From Bacteroidales bacterium (GTDB lineage: Bacteria; Bacteroidota; Bacteroidia; Bacteroidales; VadinHA17): a DNA stretch of 64,000 nt. The stretch's first letter is position 1. Every line of letters starts with the position of its first letter. The translations under genes and the position numbers were made by a program. The stretch covers positions 124,001-188,000 of the forward strand of contig PLLO01000006.1 in the NCBI GenBank assembly GCA_003142255.1, written 5' to 3'. The notes below the pieces were generated by a model. It ran no database searches. It had not been told where the DNA came from and saw only the letters and a list, made by a program, of their open reading frames with translations. Of the stretch, positions 1 to 8,494 are shown piece after piece.

Positions 1-1246
1 AGGAAACATTCCGGCTAATGGATGTTCCTATAGTAAGCGCTCCAAGGCAGGTAGAACATCCTCCCTGTGTATGTGGCTGATAATGAGGATCAGATGCCAG
101 GTTCCATTCAATCACGTTCTTGCTCCAATTCAGCGGAGCCCCGATGATAAGGTTCTTTACATGCCATTTTAGATCAGGAGCAAAATTGTTGCTCGAGCTG
201 CCGCCAACCCATTCCTCAGTAAAATAGACATTTTTGTCAGGGTAAGCATTATGGACCGTTGACAGGGCCGATATGTCTCCTCCATACAAATGGAAAGCAG
301 ATCCATCAATATATTGACGGGCGTCAGCATCGCTGAGGACAGTGATAGGATAATCTGGATGATCGCAGTTATGATCAAAAATAAGGATCTTGGTTGCTAA
401 ATTCGCAGCCCTGAAAGCGGGGCCAAGGTTATTTTTTACAAAATCAGCCTCTTCTGCAGCCGACATCACCATACTTGGGTTATTCCCTCCATACTCAGGC
501 TCATTCTGAACGGTAATGGCATCAAGCGTTATACCATTTGCTTTCATGGCCTGCAGATATTTCACAAAATAGTTGGCATATACTTTATAATATTCAGGCT
601 TCAGAGAACCGCCAACTGAACTTTTATTTGTTTTCATCCAGGTTGGTGCAGACCAGGGAGATCCCAGTATTTTTATGTTTGGATTAATTGCTACGATGGA
701 TTGCAGCAAAGGTATCAGATCATAAGTATCCGGTGACATGTCAAAATTTTTGAGAGCAGTATCGGTAAGATTCGCATCGATATTGTCGTACGAGAAGACA
801 CTGGAATTCAGGTCCGAAGAGCCTATGCTGATTCGCAGGTAGCTTATGCCAATAAAGGTGCTGTCAGAAGCGAATAATTCATGTAGAATGTTATTCCGGT
901 CGGTTGCCGGAAGCCTGTTTATAAGGTAAGCGCTTCCTCCAGTCAATGCAAATCCGAAACCGTCAATGGTTTGATAGGTCTGGGTTGAATCTAAAACTAT
1001 TGAGTTAGTGACAGTGCCTGAGCTGGCAAAATTCAATGCAACATTTTGTCTTTTAAACCGGATAGTTGAATCTGATTTTGTCAGCCAGAACATAACATCC
1101 GTTTTAACAAACTTTTCCGGAGTAGTTGTTGTAGTATCGGTTGAAGAGGAAGCCTCTTTCCTGTTCTTTGAACACCCGCTCACACATATCAAAAACAAGA
1201 TAATGAATATCCCCGCTAACGAATTGAAATATGCTTTAGAACTCAT
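1..1246 (-). CDS. GH30-family glycoside hydrolase, lipoprotein, cut by left edge
   Basis: The reading frame starts at the ATG complementary to 1244-1246 and runs off the window with no stop, so about 415 N-terminal residues are visible. It begins with a hydrophobic segment ending in the lipobox VSGC. GH30 hallmarks are seen: YQTIDGFGFALTGG near residue 93, the acid/base region VQNEPEYGG near 245 and the nucleophile region YFTEEW near 343. GH30 members of Bacteroidota PULs are usually exo-beta-1,6-glucanases or related beta-glucosidases; this specificity is inferred from the GH16 partner. It is the last visible gene of the PUL, 22 bases downstream of the GH16 gene, and probably acts outside or in the periplasm on beta-glucan side chains. 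Confidence 0.88.
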   Translation of the reverse strand, partial: MSSKAYFNSLAGIFIILFLICVSGCSKNRKEASSSTDTTTTTPEKFVKTDVMFWLTKSDSTIRFKRQNVALNFASSGTVTNSIVLDSTQTYQTIDGFGFALTGGSAYLINRLPATDRNNILHELFASDSTFIGISYLRISIGSSDLNSSVFSYDNIDANLTDTALKNFDMSPDTYDLIPLLQSIVAINPNIKILGSPWSAPTWMKTNKSSVGGSLKPEYYKVYANYFVKYLQAMKANGITLDAITVQNEPEYGGNNPSMVMSAAEEADFVKNNLGPAFRAANLATKILIFDHNCDHPDYPITVLSDADARQYIDGSAFHLYGGDISALSTVHNAYPDKNVYFTEEWVGGSSSNNFAPDLKWHVKNLIIGAPLNWSKNVIEWNLASDPHYQPHTQGGCSTCLGALTIGTSISRNVS

Positions 1247-1268
1247 TGCTGCACTTTTAAATAATAAA

Positions 1269-2462
1269 TTATAAAACCTGAAAAACCCTCACATAATCGA
1301 CGATCATCCGCTGGGGAAATGGAGTGGATGAATTCGGATTGCCCGGCCAGGCTCCTCCTACGGCGACATTGAAGATGAAGAAGAAAGGCTTGTCGAACGG
1401 ATAAGTGCCTGTTGTCATATCACTTTTATTAACCGTAAAAATGGTATAGTCATCTATAAGAAATACCATCTTACTCGTATCCCATTGCATACTGAATACA
1501 TGGAATGTATCATAGAAGTTGCCGCTAGTAAGAGTATAATTGCCACCTTTGGAATCATGAAAACTGGAGTTTGCCTGGCCCCAGTGAACAGTTGAATAAA
1601 CTCTTTGATAATCCTGGCCTAACAGTTCCATAATGTCTATTTCACCACAGGCCGGCCAGGCGTAGCCTGACTGGCTTATGTTATTGCCAAGCATCCAGAG
1701 TGCCGGCCATAATCCCTGCCCTTTTGGTAATTTAGCACGTATGTCAATTCTCCCATAGGTAAAAGTCTTTTTATCCTCTGTTTTAAGCCGGGCTGAAGTA
1801 TAATTATTTGTACCGATCGTTTCCTGACGGGCTTCAATAACCAGATATCCGCCAGTTAAAAAAGTATTCTTAACGCTATTGGTATAATACTCAAGCTCAT
1901 TGTTACCCCAGCCGTTGCCTCCGGTCTCGTAAGTCCAGCTGGATGTATTAAGGGTTTTACCATTGAATTCATCGCTCCATGCCAAAGTCATGCCTGAATA
2001 GCTTGATGCTGAAGTATAGCCTGCATTGTCTATCGGCATATAGGTTCCAGTGTTTTGAATGGTTCCCGTTGCCTGAGTAGCTGAAAGTGTGGCATTAACC
2101 GGAGAGCTCAGTTCCAGTGTGAAGGTCTGGTCATCCTGTCGGAGGCTGTCTGCCGTAACTATTACATCGATATAGCCGGAATACGTTTTAGCCGGTATTG
2201 TCAGCGTGCCTGATACTGCAGTATAATCTTTCCCGCTTATGGCAGTCCCGTCTTTTGTGGTATAGTCCACCGTTATATCCTTAGTATTAACAGGGTTAAC
2301 ATCTATCGCGAAACGAAAAGTTGTTGTAGCCGTCCCACTGCGTATCTGCGACACATTTCCCACCGATAAGGATGACAAAGAAGGAGTTTTGTTTGTATTA
2401 TCTGATTTGGTGCAGCCGGTACACACGAATAAGAAACATGTTATTAACGCTAAAGCCCTCAT
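1269..2462 (-). CDS. GH16 beta-glucanase (laminarinase-like) lipoprotein with Calx-beta domain
   Basis: The 397-residue product has a signal peptide with lipobox VCTGC, then a Calx-beta-like domain (about residues 30-130; VDYTTKDGTAISGKDYT is typical), then a GH16 catalytic domain to the end. The GH16 catalytic motif GEIDIMELLG lies near residue 272 and supplies the nucleophile and acid/base glutamates, and YVRVFQ ends the fold as usual. GH16 enzymes with this motif mostly cut beta-1,3-glucans such as laminarin. The gene follows the SusCD-lipoprotein unit and precedes GH30, which together suggest breakdown of a beta-1,3/1,6-glucan. A hairpin at 2496-2531 upstream of the start may reduce read-through into it. 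The family is certain; the exact substrate is inferred. Confidence 0.92.
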   Translation of the reverse strand: MRALALITCFLFVCTGCTKSDNTNKTPSLSSLSVGNVSQIRSGTATTTFRFAIDVNPVNTKDITVDYTTKDGTAISGKDYTAVSGTLTIPAKTYSGYIDVIVTADSLRQDDQTFTLELSSPVNATLSATQATGTIQNTGTYMPIDNAGYTSASSYSGMTLAWSDEFNGKTLNTSSWTYETGGNGWGNNELEYYTNSVKNTFLTGGYLVIEARQETIGTNNYTSARLKTEDKKTFTYGRIDIRAKLPKGQGLWPALWMLGNNISQSGYAWPACGEIDIMELLGQDYQRVYSTVHWGQANSSFHDSKGGNYTLTSGNFYDTFHVFSMQWDTSKMVFLIDDYTIFTVNKSDMTTGTYPFDKPFFFIFNVAVGGAWPGNPNSSTPFPQRMIVDYVRVFQVL

Positions 2463-2495
2463 GGTTTTGCAGGTTTATGCATACAAAGTTGTGAA

Positions 2496-2531
2496 AAATA
2501 GCCGGCCAATCAATTTATTGACCGGCTATTT
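2496..2531 (-). terminator. Hairpin with T run between PUL lipoprotein and GH16 gene
   Basis: Ten-base arms at 2496-2505 and 2522-2531 pair perfectly, with further pairing of CAAT/ATTG inside. On the minus strand the stem is followed by TTTTT. It lies after the stop of the surface lipoprotein gene and before the GH16 start, so it may be a partial terminator within the PUL. Confidence 0.65.
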
Positions 2532-2595
2532 AAGATAGATTAATCTAAAAGAGAACGGTTCTCTTAACCCAATAGACTAATGCTCAATATATATT

Positions 2596-3543
2596 TTAGT
2601 ACGACCTGAGTGTATATGTCCACCAGCCATCTCCCTGGCTATAATGCAAGGTTACGGTAAGAAGGTCATACGTTCCAGATAAATCGGAAATATGCTGCAT
2701 ACTCCAGATATCATAAGTAACTGAGGTTGCGGTTACAACATTTGGGGCATCAGTCCCATTGATCGGTTTTTGTAATGCAAAATGAGCACCCGAACCGATC
2801 AATTTTATCTGTCCTAATCCTTTTACTCCTGCTCCTGGAATAATCACATAATGAAAATTACCAGATCCCCATGCCTGCTGACCGGTTGAATACTGAGAAC
2901 TATTATAACAACCAGCGGCACCTGGCCAACCAGTTCCACCATCAGTCCAAAAATCTCCGTGGTCATTAAATATGAAATCTCCGGCTTTATTGAATTTGAA
3001 AGTGTATTCATCGTTGAACATACATGACCTGAGAGTCACATCTCCTGATCCGCTTGCCCACCAACCTACGTTTCCGGCATACTGACCTACCGCAAATGCT
3101 CCTGCTGCTGGATTAAGCTTCCAGGTTTTTTGGGTACATGAGGCAAGAAAGCCTAACGCTGTTGTAGAGCTGCAGGCATTTGGATCAGGATTGGTAGTGG
3201 TTACGGTTTTAGTCAGAGAATCCATTCCACCCTGTCCGACAACCAGCATTTTAATTGTGTATGTGCCGGGGAATATAAAATTCACTTTTGCCGAATCGCC
3301 CTGAAGGTCACCATAGCCCAGGTTGATGTCCGGAGCAGCCCAATAGGGGATAGTTGCCATATTCGATTTGTTTACCAGGGTCACTGTATGTCCATCGGTG
3401 CCGACAATAGCATCAAAACCGGCGGTTGGTGAAGTTCCCAGCTTAAGGGTTGCCTCTTTCTTGCAACCAAAGAACAGGACCAGCCCGGCGAACACTATCA
3501 CGGCAGAGAAAGCCCCGAATATAAGTTTATTATGTTTTTTCAT
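2596..3543 (-). CDS. PUL surface lipoprotein with PKD-like domain (probable glycan-binding protein)
   Basis: I start this at the internal ATG at 3543, because MKKHNKLIF begins a good lipoprotein signal ending in LFFGC; the nine residues before it do not look natural. Residues about 25-120 form a PKD-like beta domain (PTAGFDAIVGTDGHTVTL, FPGTYTIKM). The C-terminal part is rich in Trp, Gly and aromatic residues and resembles the surface glycan-binding proteins often coded just after susD. No catalytic motif is seen. It sits about 37 bases downstream of susD and is probably co-transcribed. The proposed role is to hold glucan at the cell surface for the SusC/D pair; this is inferred from position and architecture, not from close recognition. 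Confidence 0.75.
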   Translation of the reverse strand: MKKHNKLIFGAFSAVIVFAGLVLFFGCKKEATLKLGTSPTAGFDAIVGTDGHTVTLVNKSNMATIPYWAAPDINLGYGDLQGDSAKVNFIFPGTYTIKMLVVGQGGMDSLTKTVTTTNPDPNACSSTTALGFLASCTQKTWKLNPAAGAFAVGQYAGNVGWWASGSGDVTLRSCMFNDEYTFKFNKAGDFIFNDHGDFWTDGGTGWPGAAGCYNSSQYSTGQQAWGSGNFHYVIIPGAGVKGLGQIKLIGSGAHFALQKPINGTDAPNVVTATSVTYDIWSMQHISDLSGTYDLLTVTLHYSQGDGWWTYTLRSY

Positions 3544-3580
3544 AGTAATACATTTTAATCTGTAAATCACCTGTTAATCA

Positions 3581-5107
3581 TTAATAATTCGGATTTTGAA
3601 CCAGCTTTGTGTTATTAAGCTCTTCAAGAGGGATAGGCAATATTTCGTTTTTCCCGGCTACAAATCCTTTAAATGCCAGCACAGAAGCTGCTTTCCCGGT
3701 ACGCACAAGGTCAAACCAGCGATGTCCTTCAGTTGCCAGTTCAAGCATGCGCTCGTTATAAATATTGTCCAGGGTTACCGGTACAGAGCCTAGTCCCACG
3801 CGTGCACGTACAGCATCGAGAAGTGCCTTAGCCCTTACAAGATCGCCGCTTCCGCGAACCAGCGCTTCAGCTTCCATAAGATAAGTATCAGCAAGACGAA
3901 TCTCGATAACATCATTTGGGAAGTTCAATGCATCTGCACCTATAGCTGCTTTCCATTTTAAAAGAGGTGCATATTTCTGAATAAATAATCCTGTGTTCAT
4001 ATAACCTAAGCCGGACCCATAAGTAGCCTGCCCTATAGCTACAAGGCTGTCAAGGTCGGCGACCGTATACTTGTAACGCGGGTCGTTGTGGATCTTTGTA
4101 GCGAAAGCTTTAATGATGGGATTAAAAGACCATCCTGAATAATATATATGGTCGGCGTCTGGCGTGCCAACGGCAGAGTAGCTCCTGGGCCCGATCATTA
4201 TGCAATATACGTTGCCCCTGAAATCGCTTGGGCCCCACTGTGACTGTGCTGTTCCGCTATGGCTGATCTCCCAGATGGATTCTGCATTGAATTTATTTCC
4301 CGGGTCAAATATGTCCTTGTAGTTGGTAAGCAGGTGATAGACTCCCGATGTATTCACTTTATTTAACCAGGAAGCAGCATCTGCCATGCGGGCAGTGTTG
4401 TTCTCATATAGGATGGCCTTGCCCAGCAATGCCATGGCTGATCCCTTTGTAAGCCTACCGTATTCCGAGGTGGCAACAGTAGATGGCAATACCGGAATAG
4501 CTGCTTTAAGGTCCCTTTCGATCTGGGCATACACGGAGTCCGGACTAGCTTGTACTATATTGTACATATCAGAAGTAGCTATCGGTACTGTTGTAAGAGG
4601 AATATTTTTGAACAGCCTTACAAGCTCAAAATAGAAATAAGCTCTGAGGGTCTTGCATTCAGCAACATATCTGTCTCTGTCAGCATTGCTTAAGTTCGTT
4701 ACAGGATTTGCTAATTTTGCAATCAGGATGTTAGCCCTGTTAATCCCGGCATAATCCATTGCCCAGAATTTTGAGGATACAGCATTTGCGGGAGTCATTG
4801 TATAATTATTCCATACCTGGTAAAACATCATATCGGTTGATGAACCACCGCCGGCCCAGCATTCGTCTGCAGCTGAATTGAGCGGACCGAGCTTATTTGA
4901 ATACCAGTTAATTCCGTATCCGGCTTCTGCCTCGGTGCAGTTATATACTGCAACCATTGCGCTGAATACCTGTCCCGGAGTCTGGTAATAGTTCGATTCC
5001 AGAACTTCTCCTTTAGGTGATACTTCAAGGAAACTCTTACTGCAGGAAGTTCCTGTTAACAATAATCCAGTGAAGAGCGTTGAATATAAAATGAATTTTA
5101 TTTTCAT
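3581..5107 (-). CDS. SusD/RagB-family nutrient-binding outer membrane lipoprotein
   Basis: At 508 residues it has the usual SusD length. It opens with a signal and lipobox GTSC, followed by SFLEVSPKGEV, and it ends with the family signature ILPIPLEELNNTKLVQNPNY. Helical TPR-like segments (CKTLRAYFYFELVRLFKNIPL, KGSAMALLGKAILYE) are visible. SusD proteins form the lid of the SusC transporter and bind oligosaccharides at the cell surface. The gene starts 21 bases downstream of the SusC-type gene, which is the standard pair order. The glucan substrate is inferred from the neighbouring GH16 and GH30 genes. Confidence 0.95.
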   Translation of the reverse strand: MKIKFILYSTLFTGLLLTGTSCSKSFLEVSPKGEVLESNYYQTPGQVFSAMVAVYNCTEAEAGYGINWYSNKLGPLNSAADECWAGGGSSTDMMFYQVWNNYTMTPANAVSSKFWAMDYAGINRANILIAKLANPVTNLSNADRDRYVAECKTLRAYFYFELVRLFKNIPLTTVPIATSDMYNIVQASPDSVYAQIERDLKAAIPVLPSTVATSEYGRLTKGSAMALLGKAILYENNTARMADAASWLNKVNTSGVYHLLTNYKDIFDPGNKFNAESIWEISHSGTAQSQWGPSDFRGNVYCIMIGPRSYSAVGTPDADHIYYSGWSFNPIIKAFATKIHNDPRYKYTVADLDSLVAIGQATYGSGLGYMNTGLFIQKYAPLLKWKAAIGADALNFPNDVIEIRLADTYLMEAEALVRGSGDLVRAKALLDAVRARVGLGSVPVTLDNIYNERMLELATEGHRWFDLVRTGKAASVLAFKGFVAGKNEILPIPLEELNNTKLVQNPNY

Positions 5108-5128
5108 TGTTGTAGATTTTTTAAGTAA

Positions 5129-8100
5129 CTAAAAAGTAAAATCTATCCCTGCCATGAACGAACGGGCCTGTGGATAAACACCGCGGTCAATGCCGTAGAT
5201 AGATTGTCCTCCCCCGATTTCCGGATCATATCCTTCATATTTTGTAAGGGTGAACAGGTTGTTGACGCTGACATATATACGTGCTTTCGAAAAGCTTACC
5301 TTATCCAAGAGAGACATAGGCAGTGTATATCCTAACTGTAACGTCTTTAGCCTGAAATATGAACCATTCTGCAGGTAGAACTGGCTCGGTACGCTGAAAT
5401 TGTTCGACGGATCACCTTCTACGATTCGGGCGTAAGTATTAGAAGTATTAGGTCCGGTCCAGCGGCCTAAAGCGCTGTTCATGTAGTTAGCTCCGGGAAT
5501 ATCGAGACGGCGAAGCTCGTTAAATATCATATTCCCTGATACTCCCTGGCCAAAAGCTACCAAGTCGATTCCTTTGTAAGCTAAATTAAGAGTAAATCCG
5601 TAAGTGAAGCTCGGGTTTGGATTGCCTAACCATGTTCTGTCGCTGCTGGTTATGGATCCGTCACCATCAACGTCTAACCATTTATAGTCACCAGGTTTAG
5701 CAGTGGGCTGGATAATCTTTCCATCCTTATCGACATATGCATTAATCTCAGTCTGCGACTGGAATACACCCAGGTATTTAAATCCATAAAACTCATTCAC
5801 TGGCTGTCCAACGGCTTTACGGCTTACCTCATAGGCACTTGACTGCATAGTAGCGTTTGTCAGGTATAGATTGGAACCTATATCAGTAATCTTGTTTTTG
5901 GTAAAGGAAGTGTTCCCTTTAAAACTAATGGCTAAATCGCCAATCTTATAGTTGACACCAAGTTCCAGTTCCAGTCCCCTGTCCCACATTGTAGCTATAT
6001 TGCCCCATGGCTGAGCTGAAGCACCTACATATTCAGGAATGACAACCTGCATCAGCATACCGGTAGTGGTTTTCTGGAAAACTTCAATTGCTGCAGTGAA
6101 ATTCTTGAATAATTTTACATCAACGCCAAAGTTAAACTGGCTGGTCTCTTCCCATTTTAAGCTTGGGTTGGCCGGAGCTGTCGGTCCATAACCGGTGTAG
6201 TTCGAATTACCTATTGTATATCCGCCTATGGATCCAATAGTAGATGTGTACAGGAATGGAGAAAGGTTGTCATTTCCATTAACCCCGTAACCTACTCTCA
6301 ATTTTAAATAATTGATATAATCGTTGGTCTTCCAGAAACCTTCCTGTGAAACAACCCATCCTGCAGAAATCGATGGGAAGTATCCGTAAACGTTATTGCT
6401 TCCAAAGTGTGAGGAGCCATCACGGCGTATAATTGCTGTCAACATATATTTGCCCTGGTAATCGTAGTTCAGACGAGCAAAAATTGACGACAAGGTGTAA
6501 GGCTGATTTTCATATCCCCATCCTGAAGTCTGTGTGGCAGGGACATTGAAGTTCATTGAGGCGTTGTAGAAAGTGGTTGCCGGAATACCATGGAGGCTTG
6601 CGCCGGTTCCAAAAGTATTGCTCTGATCCCTTGCTTCAGTACCCAGAAGTACAGTGAAGTTATGCTTGTCAAATGAGCGGGTATACGACACCGTATTGGT
6701 GAAGGTCCAGGTAAAAGTCCTGTTTAAACCCCGGTTGTATGAATTCGTGGTCAGATTTGAATTCGTGTTGCTAAGGAAATAAATCGGGCTGAAGGAATCA
6801 TTTCCCCAGAAAGCCAGCTTGGTTCCGATGCTCGATCTGAGCTGAAGTCCTTTAATAGGTTGAACTTCCAGGTACATGTTTCCGACTAAGTTATCGCTCC
6901 AGCTGTTATTACCCGCCTGGGTCACGATATATGCAGCCGGGTTAGTCATTTCCTGTCCGACGTATGATGATATGGCGTATGGATAACCGTTGGCATCCCT
7001 GACAATAGAAGTCAGATGCGAAGCATAAGGTTCCGCAGTGGGGTTTAAATCTGTCATGGTCACAGCAGTAACAGGGTCCAGGTTAACGGCCGAAGCCAGT
7101 ACACCACCAAAATAATCGTTTGCACTGAATCCCTGTTTTACCTTTATATGAGAGTAAGAGACATTATTTCCGAAATTCAGCCATTTAGTTACCTTATGGG
7201 CAGAGTTCAACCTGACTGTCGTTCTTTGATATTTTGAAATATCAGTTGCAACTATTCCTTCCTGGTCAAAATAGGCAACAGAAGCATAATAGGTCGATTT
7301 GTCCGATCCGCCACTGAAACTTATTTCGTGATTCTGGATCATGGCATTGTTATTGAAAATAACCTTTTGCCAGTCGGTACCAACATCCAGTGAAGAAGGA
7401 TTGGAAAATAGCATGGGACTTCCGGCACCTACAAGTGCCTCGTTCCTTATTGTTGCATACTCAGTGGCATTCAGCAGGTTCAGCTTGTGTTCGGGAGCCT
7501 GTGTGCCTACATATCCGTTGTAGTTCACCTTCAGGGCACCTGCAGTACCCTTTTTAGTTGTGATAAGTATTACACCTGCAGCAGCCTGAGTACCATAAAT
7601 AGCAGCTGATGCAGCATCTTTCAGAACCTCAATTGACTCGATATCTCCCTGGTTCAGGTAATCAATTCCACCTACAACGGGAACTCCATCTATAACATAT
7701 AATGGAGATGCCGAGTTTATGGAGGTGATACCACGGATGTTTACTGTAGCGTCAGCTCCGGGAACACCCGAGCTGGAAGCAATAGTAACACCTGAAGTTC
7801 TTCCTTTCAGAGCGTCTTCAATCCTTGGTGTAGCCATGTCCACGAGATCCGTTGCTTTTACACTTGAAATAGCTCCGGTAACTACACTTTTCTTCTGCAC
7901 ACCATAACCGACCACAACTACTTCTTCCATCACTGCCAGATCTGACTGCATGACGACATTAAGAGTTGTGCTGGACGTAACCCGGATCTCCTGCGTTTTC
8001 ATTCCAACAAATGAAAACACCAGGGTAGAATTTGCGGGCGCGTTAATAGTATAAGCCCCGATTGCATCGGTCAGGGATCCGGAGGCAGTTCCTTTTATGG

Positions 8101-8227
8101 AAATACTGACACCCGGCAATGGCTGACCATCATCTGCTGATGTTACAACTCCTTTCACCTGAAGTCCCTGTGCGCTTAAGGCAAGGGAACAGAAAATGAA
8201 TAAAAGAGTCAAGATCGTTTGTTTCAT
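5129..8227 (-). CDS. SusC/RagA-family TonB-dependent outer membrane transporter
   Basis: This 1032-residue protein has a signal peptide (cleavage near SAQG), a carboxypeptidase-regulatory-like beta domain (about 22-100, VKGVVTSADDGQPLPGVSISIKG), a TonB-box region (VVVGYGVQKK), a plug domain with the SusC signature ITSINSASPLYVIDGVPV, and a long barrel ending in the aromatic GIDFTF. It imports oligosaccharides across the outer membrane with SusD and TonB-ExbBD energy. It is the first gene of the PUL transcription unit. A 267-base leader with repeats separates it from the regulator gene upstream. Confidence 0.96.
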   Translation of the reverse strand: MKQTILTLLFIFCSLALSAQGLQVKGVVTSADDGQPLPGVSISIKGTASGSLTDAIGAYTINAPANSTLVFSFVGMKTQEIRVTSSTTLNVVMQSDLAVMEEVVVVGYGVQKKSVVTGAISSVKATDLVDMATPRIEDALKGRTSGVTIASSSGVPGADATVNIRGITSINSASPLYVIDGVPVVGGIDYLNQGDIESIEVLKDAASAAIYGTQAAAGVILITTKKGTAGALKVNYNGYVGTQAPEHKLNLLNATEYATIRNEALVGAGSPMLFSNPSSLDVGTDWQKVIFNNNAMIQNHEISFSGGSDKSTYYASVAYFDQEGIVATDISKYQRTTVRLNSAHKVTKWLNFGNNVSYSHIKVKQGFSANDYFGGVLASAVNLDPVTAVTMTDLNPTAEPYASHLTSIVRDANGYPYAISSYVGQEMTNPAAYIVTQAGNNSWSDNLVGNMYLEVQPIKGLQLRSSIGTKLAFWGNDSFSPIYFLSNTNSNLTTNSYNRGLNRTFTWTFTNTVSYTRSFDKHNFTVLLGTEARDQSNTFGTGASLHGIPATTFYNASMNFNVPATQTSGWGYENQPYTLSSIFARLNYDYQGKYMLTAIIRRDGSSHFGSNNVYGYFPSISAGWVVSQEGFWKTNDYINYLKLRVGYGVNGNDNLSPFLYTSTIGSIGGYTIGNSNYTGYGPTAPANPSLKWEETSQFNFGVDVKLFKNFTAAIEVFQKTTTGMLMQVVIPEYVGASAQPWGNIATMWDRGLELELGVNYKIGDLAISFKGNTSFTKNKITDIGSNLYLTNATMQSSAYEVSRKAVGQPVNEFYGFKYLGVFQSQTEINAYVDKDGKIIQPTAKPGDYKWLDVDGDGSITSSDRTWLGNPNPSFTYGFTLNLAYKGIDLVAFGQGVSGNMIFNELRRLDIPGANYMNSALGRWTGPNTSNTYARIVEGDPSNNFSVPSQFYLQNGSYFRLKTLQLGYTLPMSLLDKVSFSKARIYVSVNNLFTLTKYEGYDPEIGGGQSIYGIDRGVYPQARSFMAGIDFTF

Positions 8228-8263
8228 AGGTTTTAATTAATGTTTAGGTTAAGAATAGATTCG

Positions 8264-8283
8264 GGATCAATTTAGCATGATCC
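8264..8283. promoter_or_regulatory. Inverted repeat in susC leader
   Basis: GGATCA and TGATCC flank an 8-base spacer, 37-56 bases before the susC start codon. It could be an operator half-site pair or an mRNA leader hairpin. No experiment or family match supports a choice. Confidence 0.35.
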
Positions 8284-8347
8284 TGCTTTTAAAAGTGAAA
8301 AATTATGAAATCGTATGAAACAAGGGGGGGTGATATGTTACATCAAA

Positions 8348-8458
8348 AATACGTCAGTTATAAGATATAACTACTACATTAATACATCAGTTAATAATGT
8401 AAAACGCATATAATTAAACACATATCGATAATTAATAAGAAGAAATCAATACATCAGG
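8348..8458. promoter_or_regulatory. Three phased direct repeats AATACRTCAG upstream of susC
   Basis: Copies begin at 8348 (AATACGTCAGTTA), 8381 (AATACATCAGTTA) and 8448 (AATACATCAGG). Their spacings are 33 and 67 bases, close to three and six helical turns, so they face the same side of the DNA. They lie between the regulator gene and susC and are candidate binding sites for the LuxR-type domain of that regulator; this link is an inference. Confidence 0.4.
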
Positions 8459-8494
8459 ACAGGATTGCAATACAACACAGCATCTTGAATGCAT

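Noticed and set aside
1008-1274. 88-codon plus-strand frame at the left end
   Set aside because: It is antisense to the GH30 N-terminus, whose frame has a lipoprotein signal and GH30 motifs.
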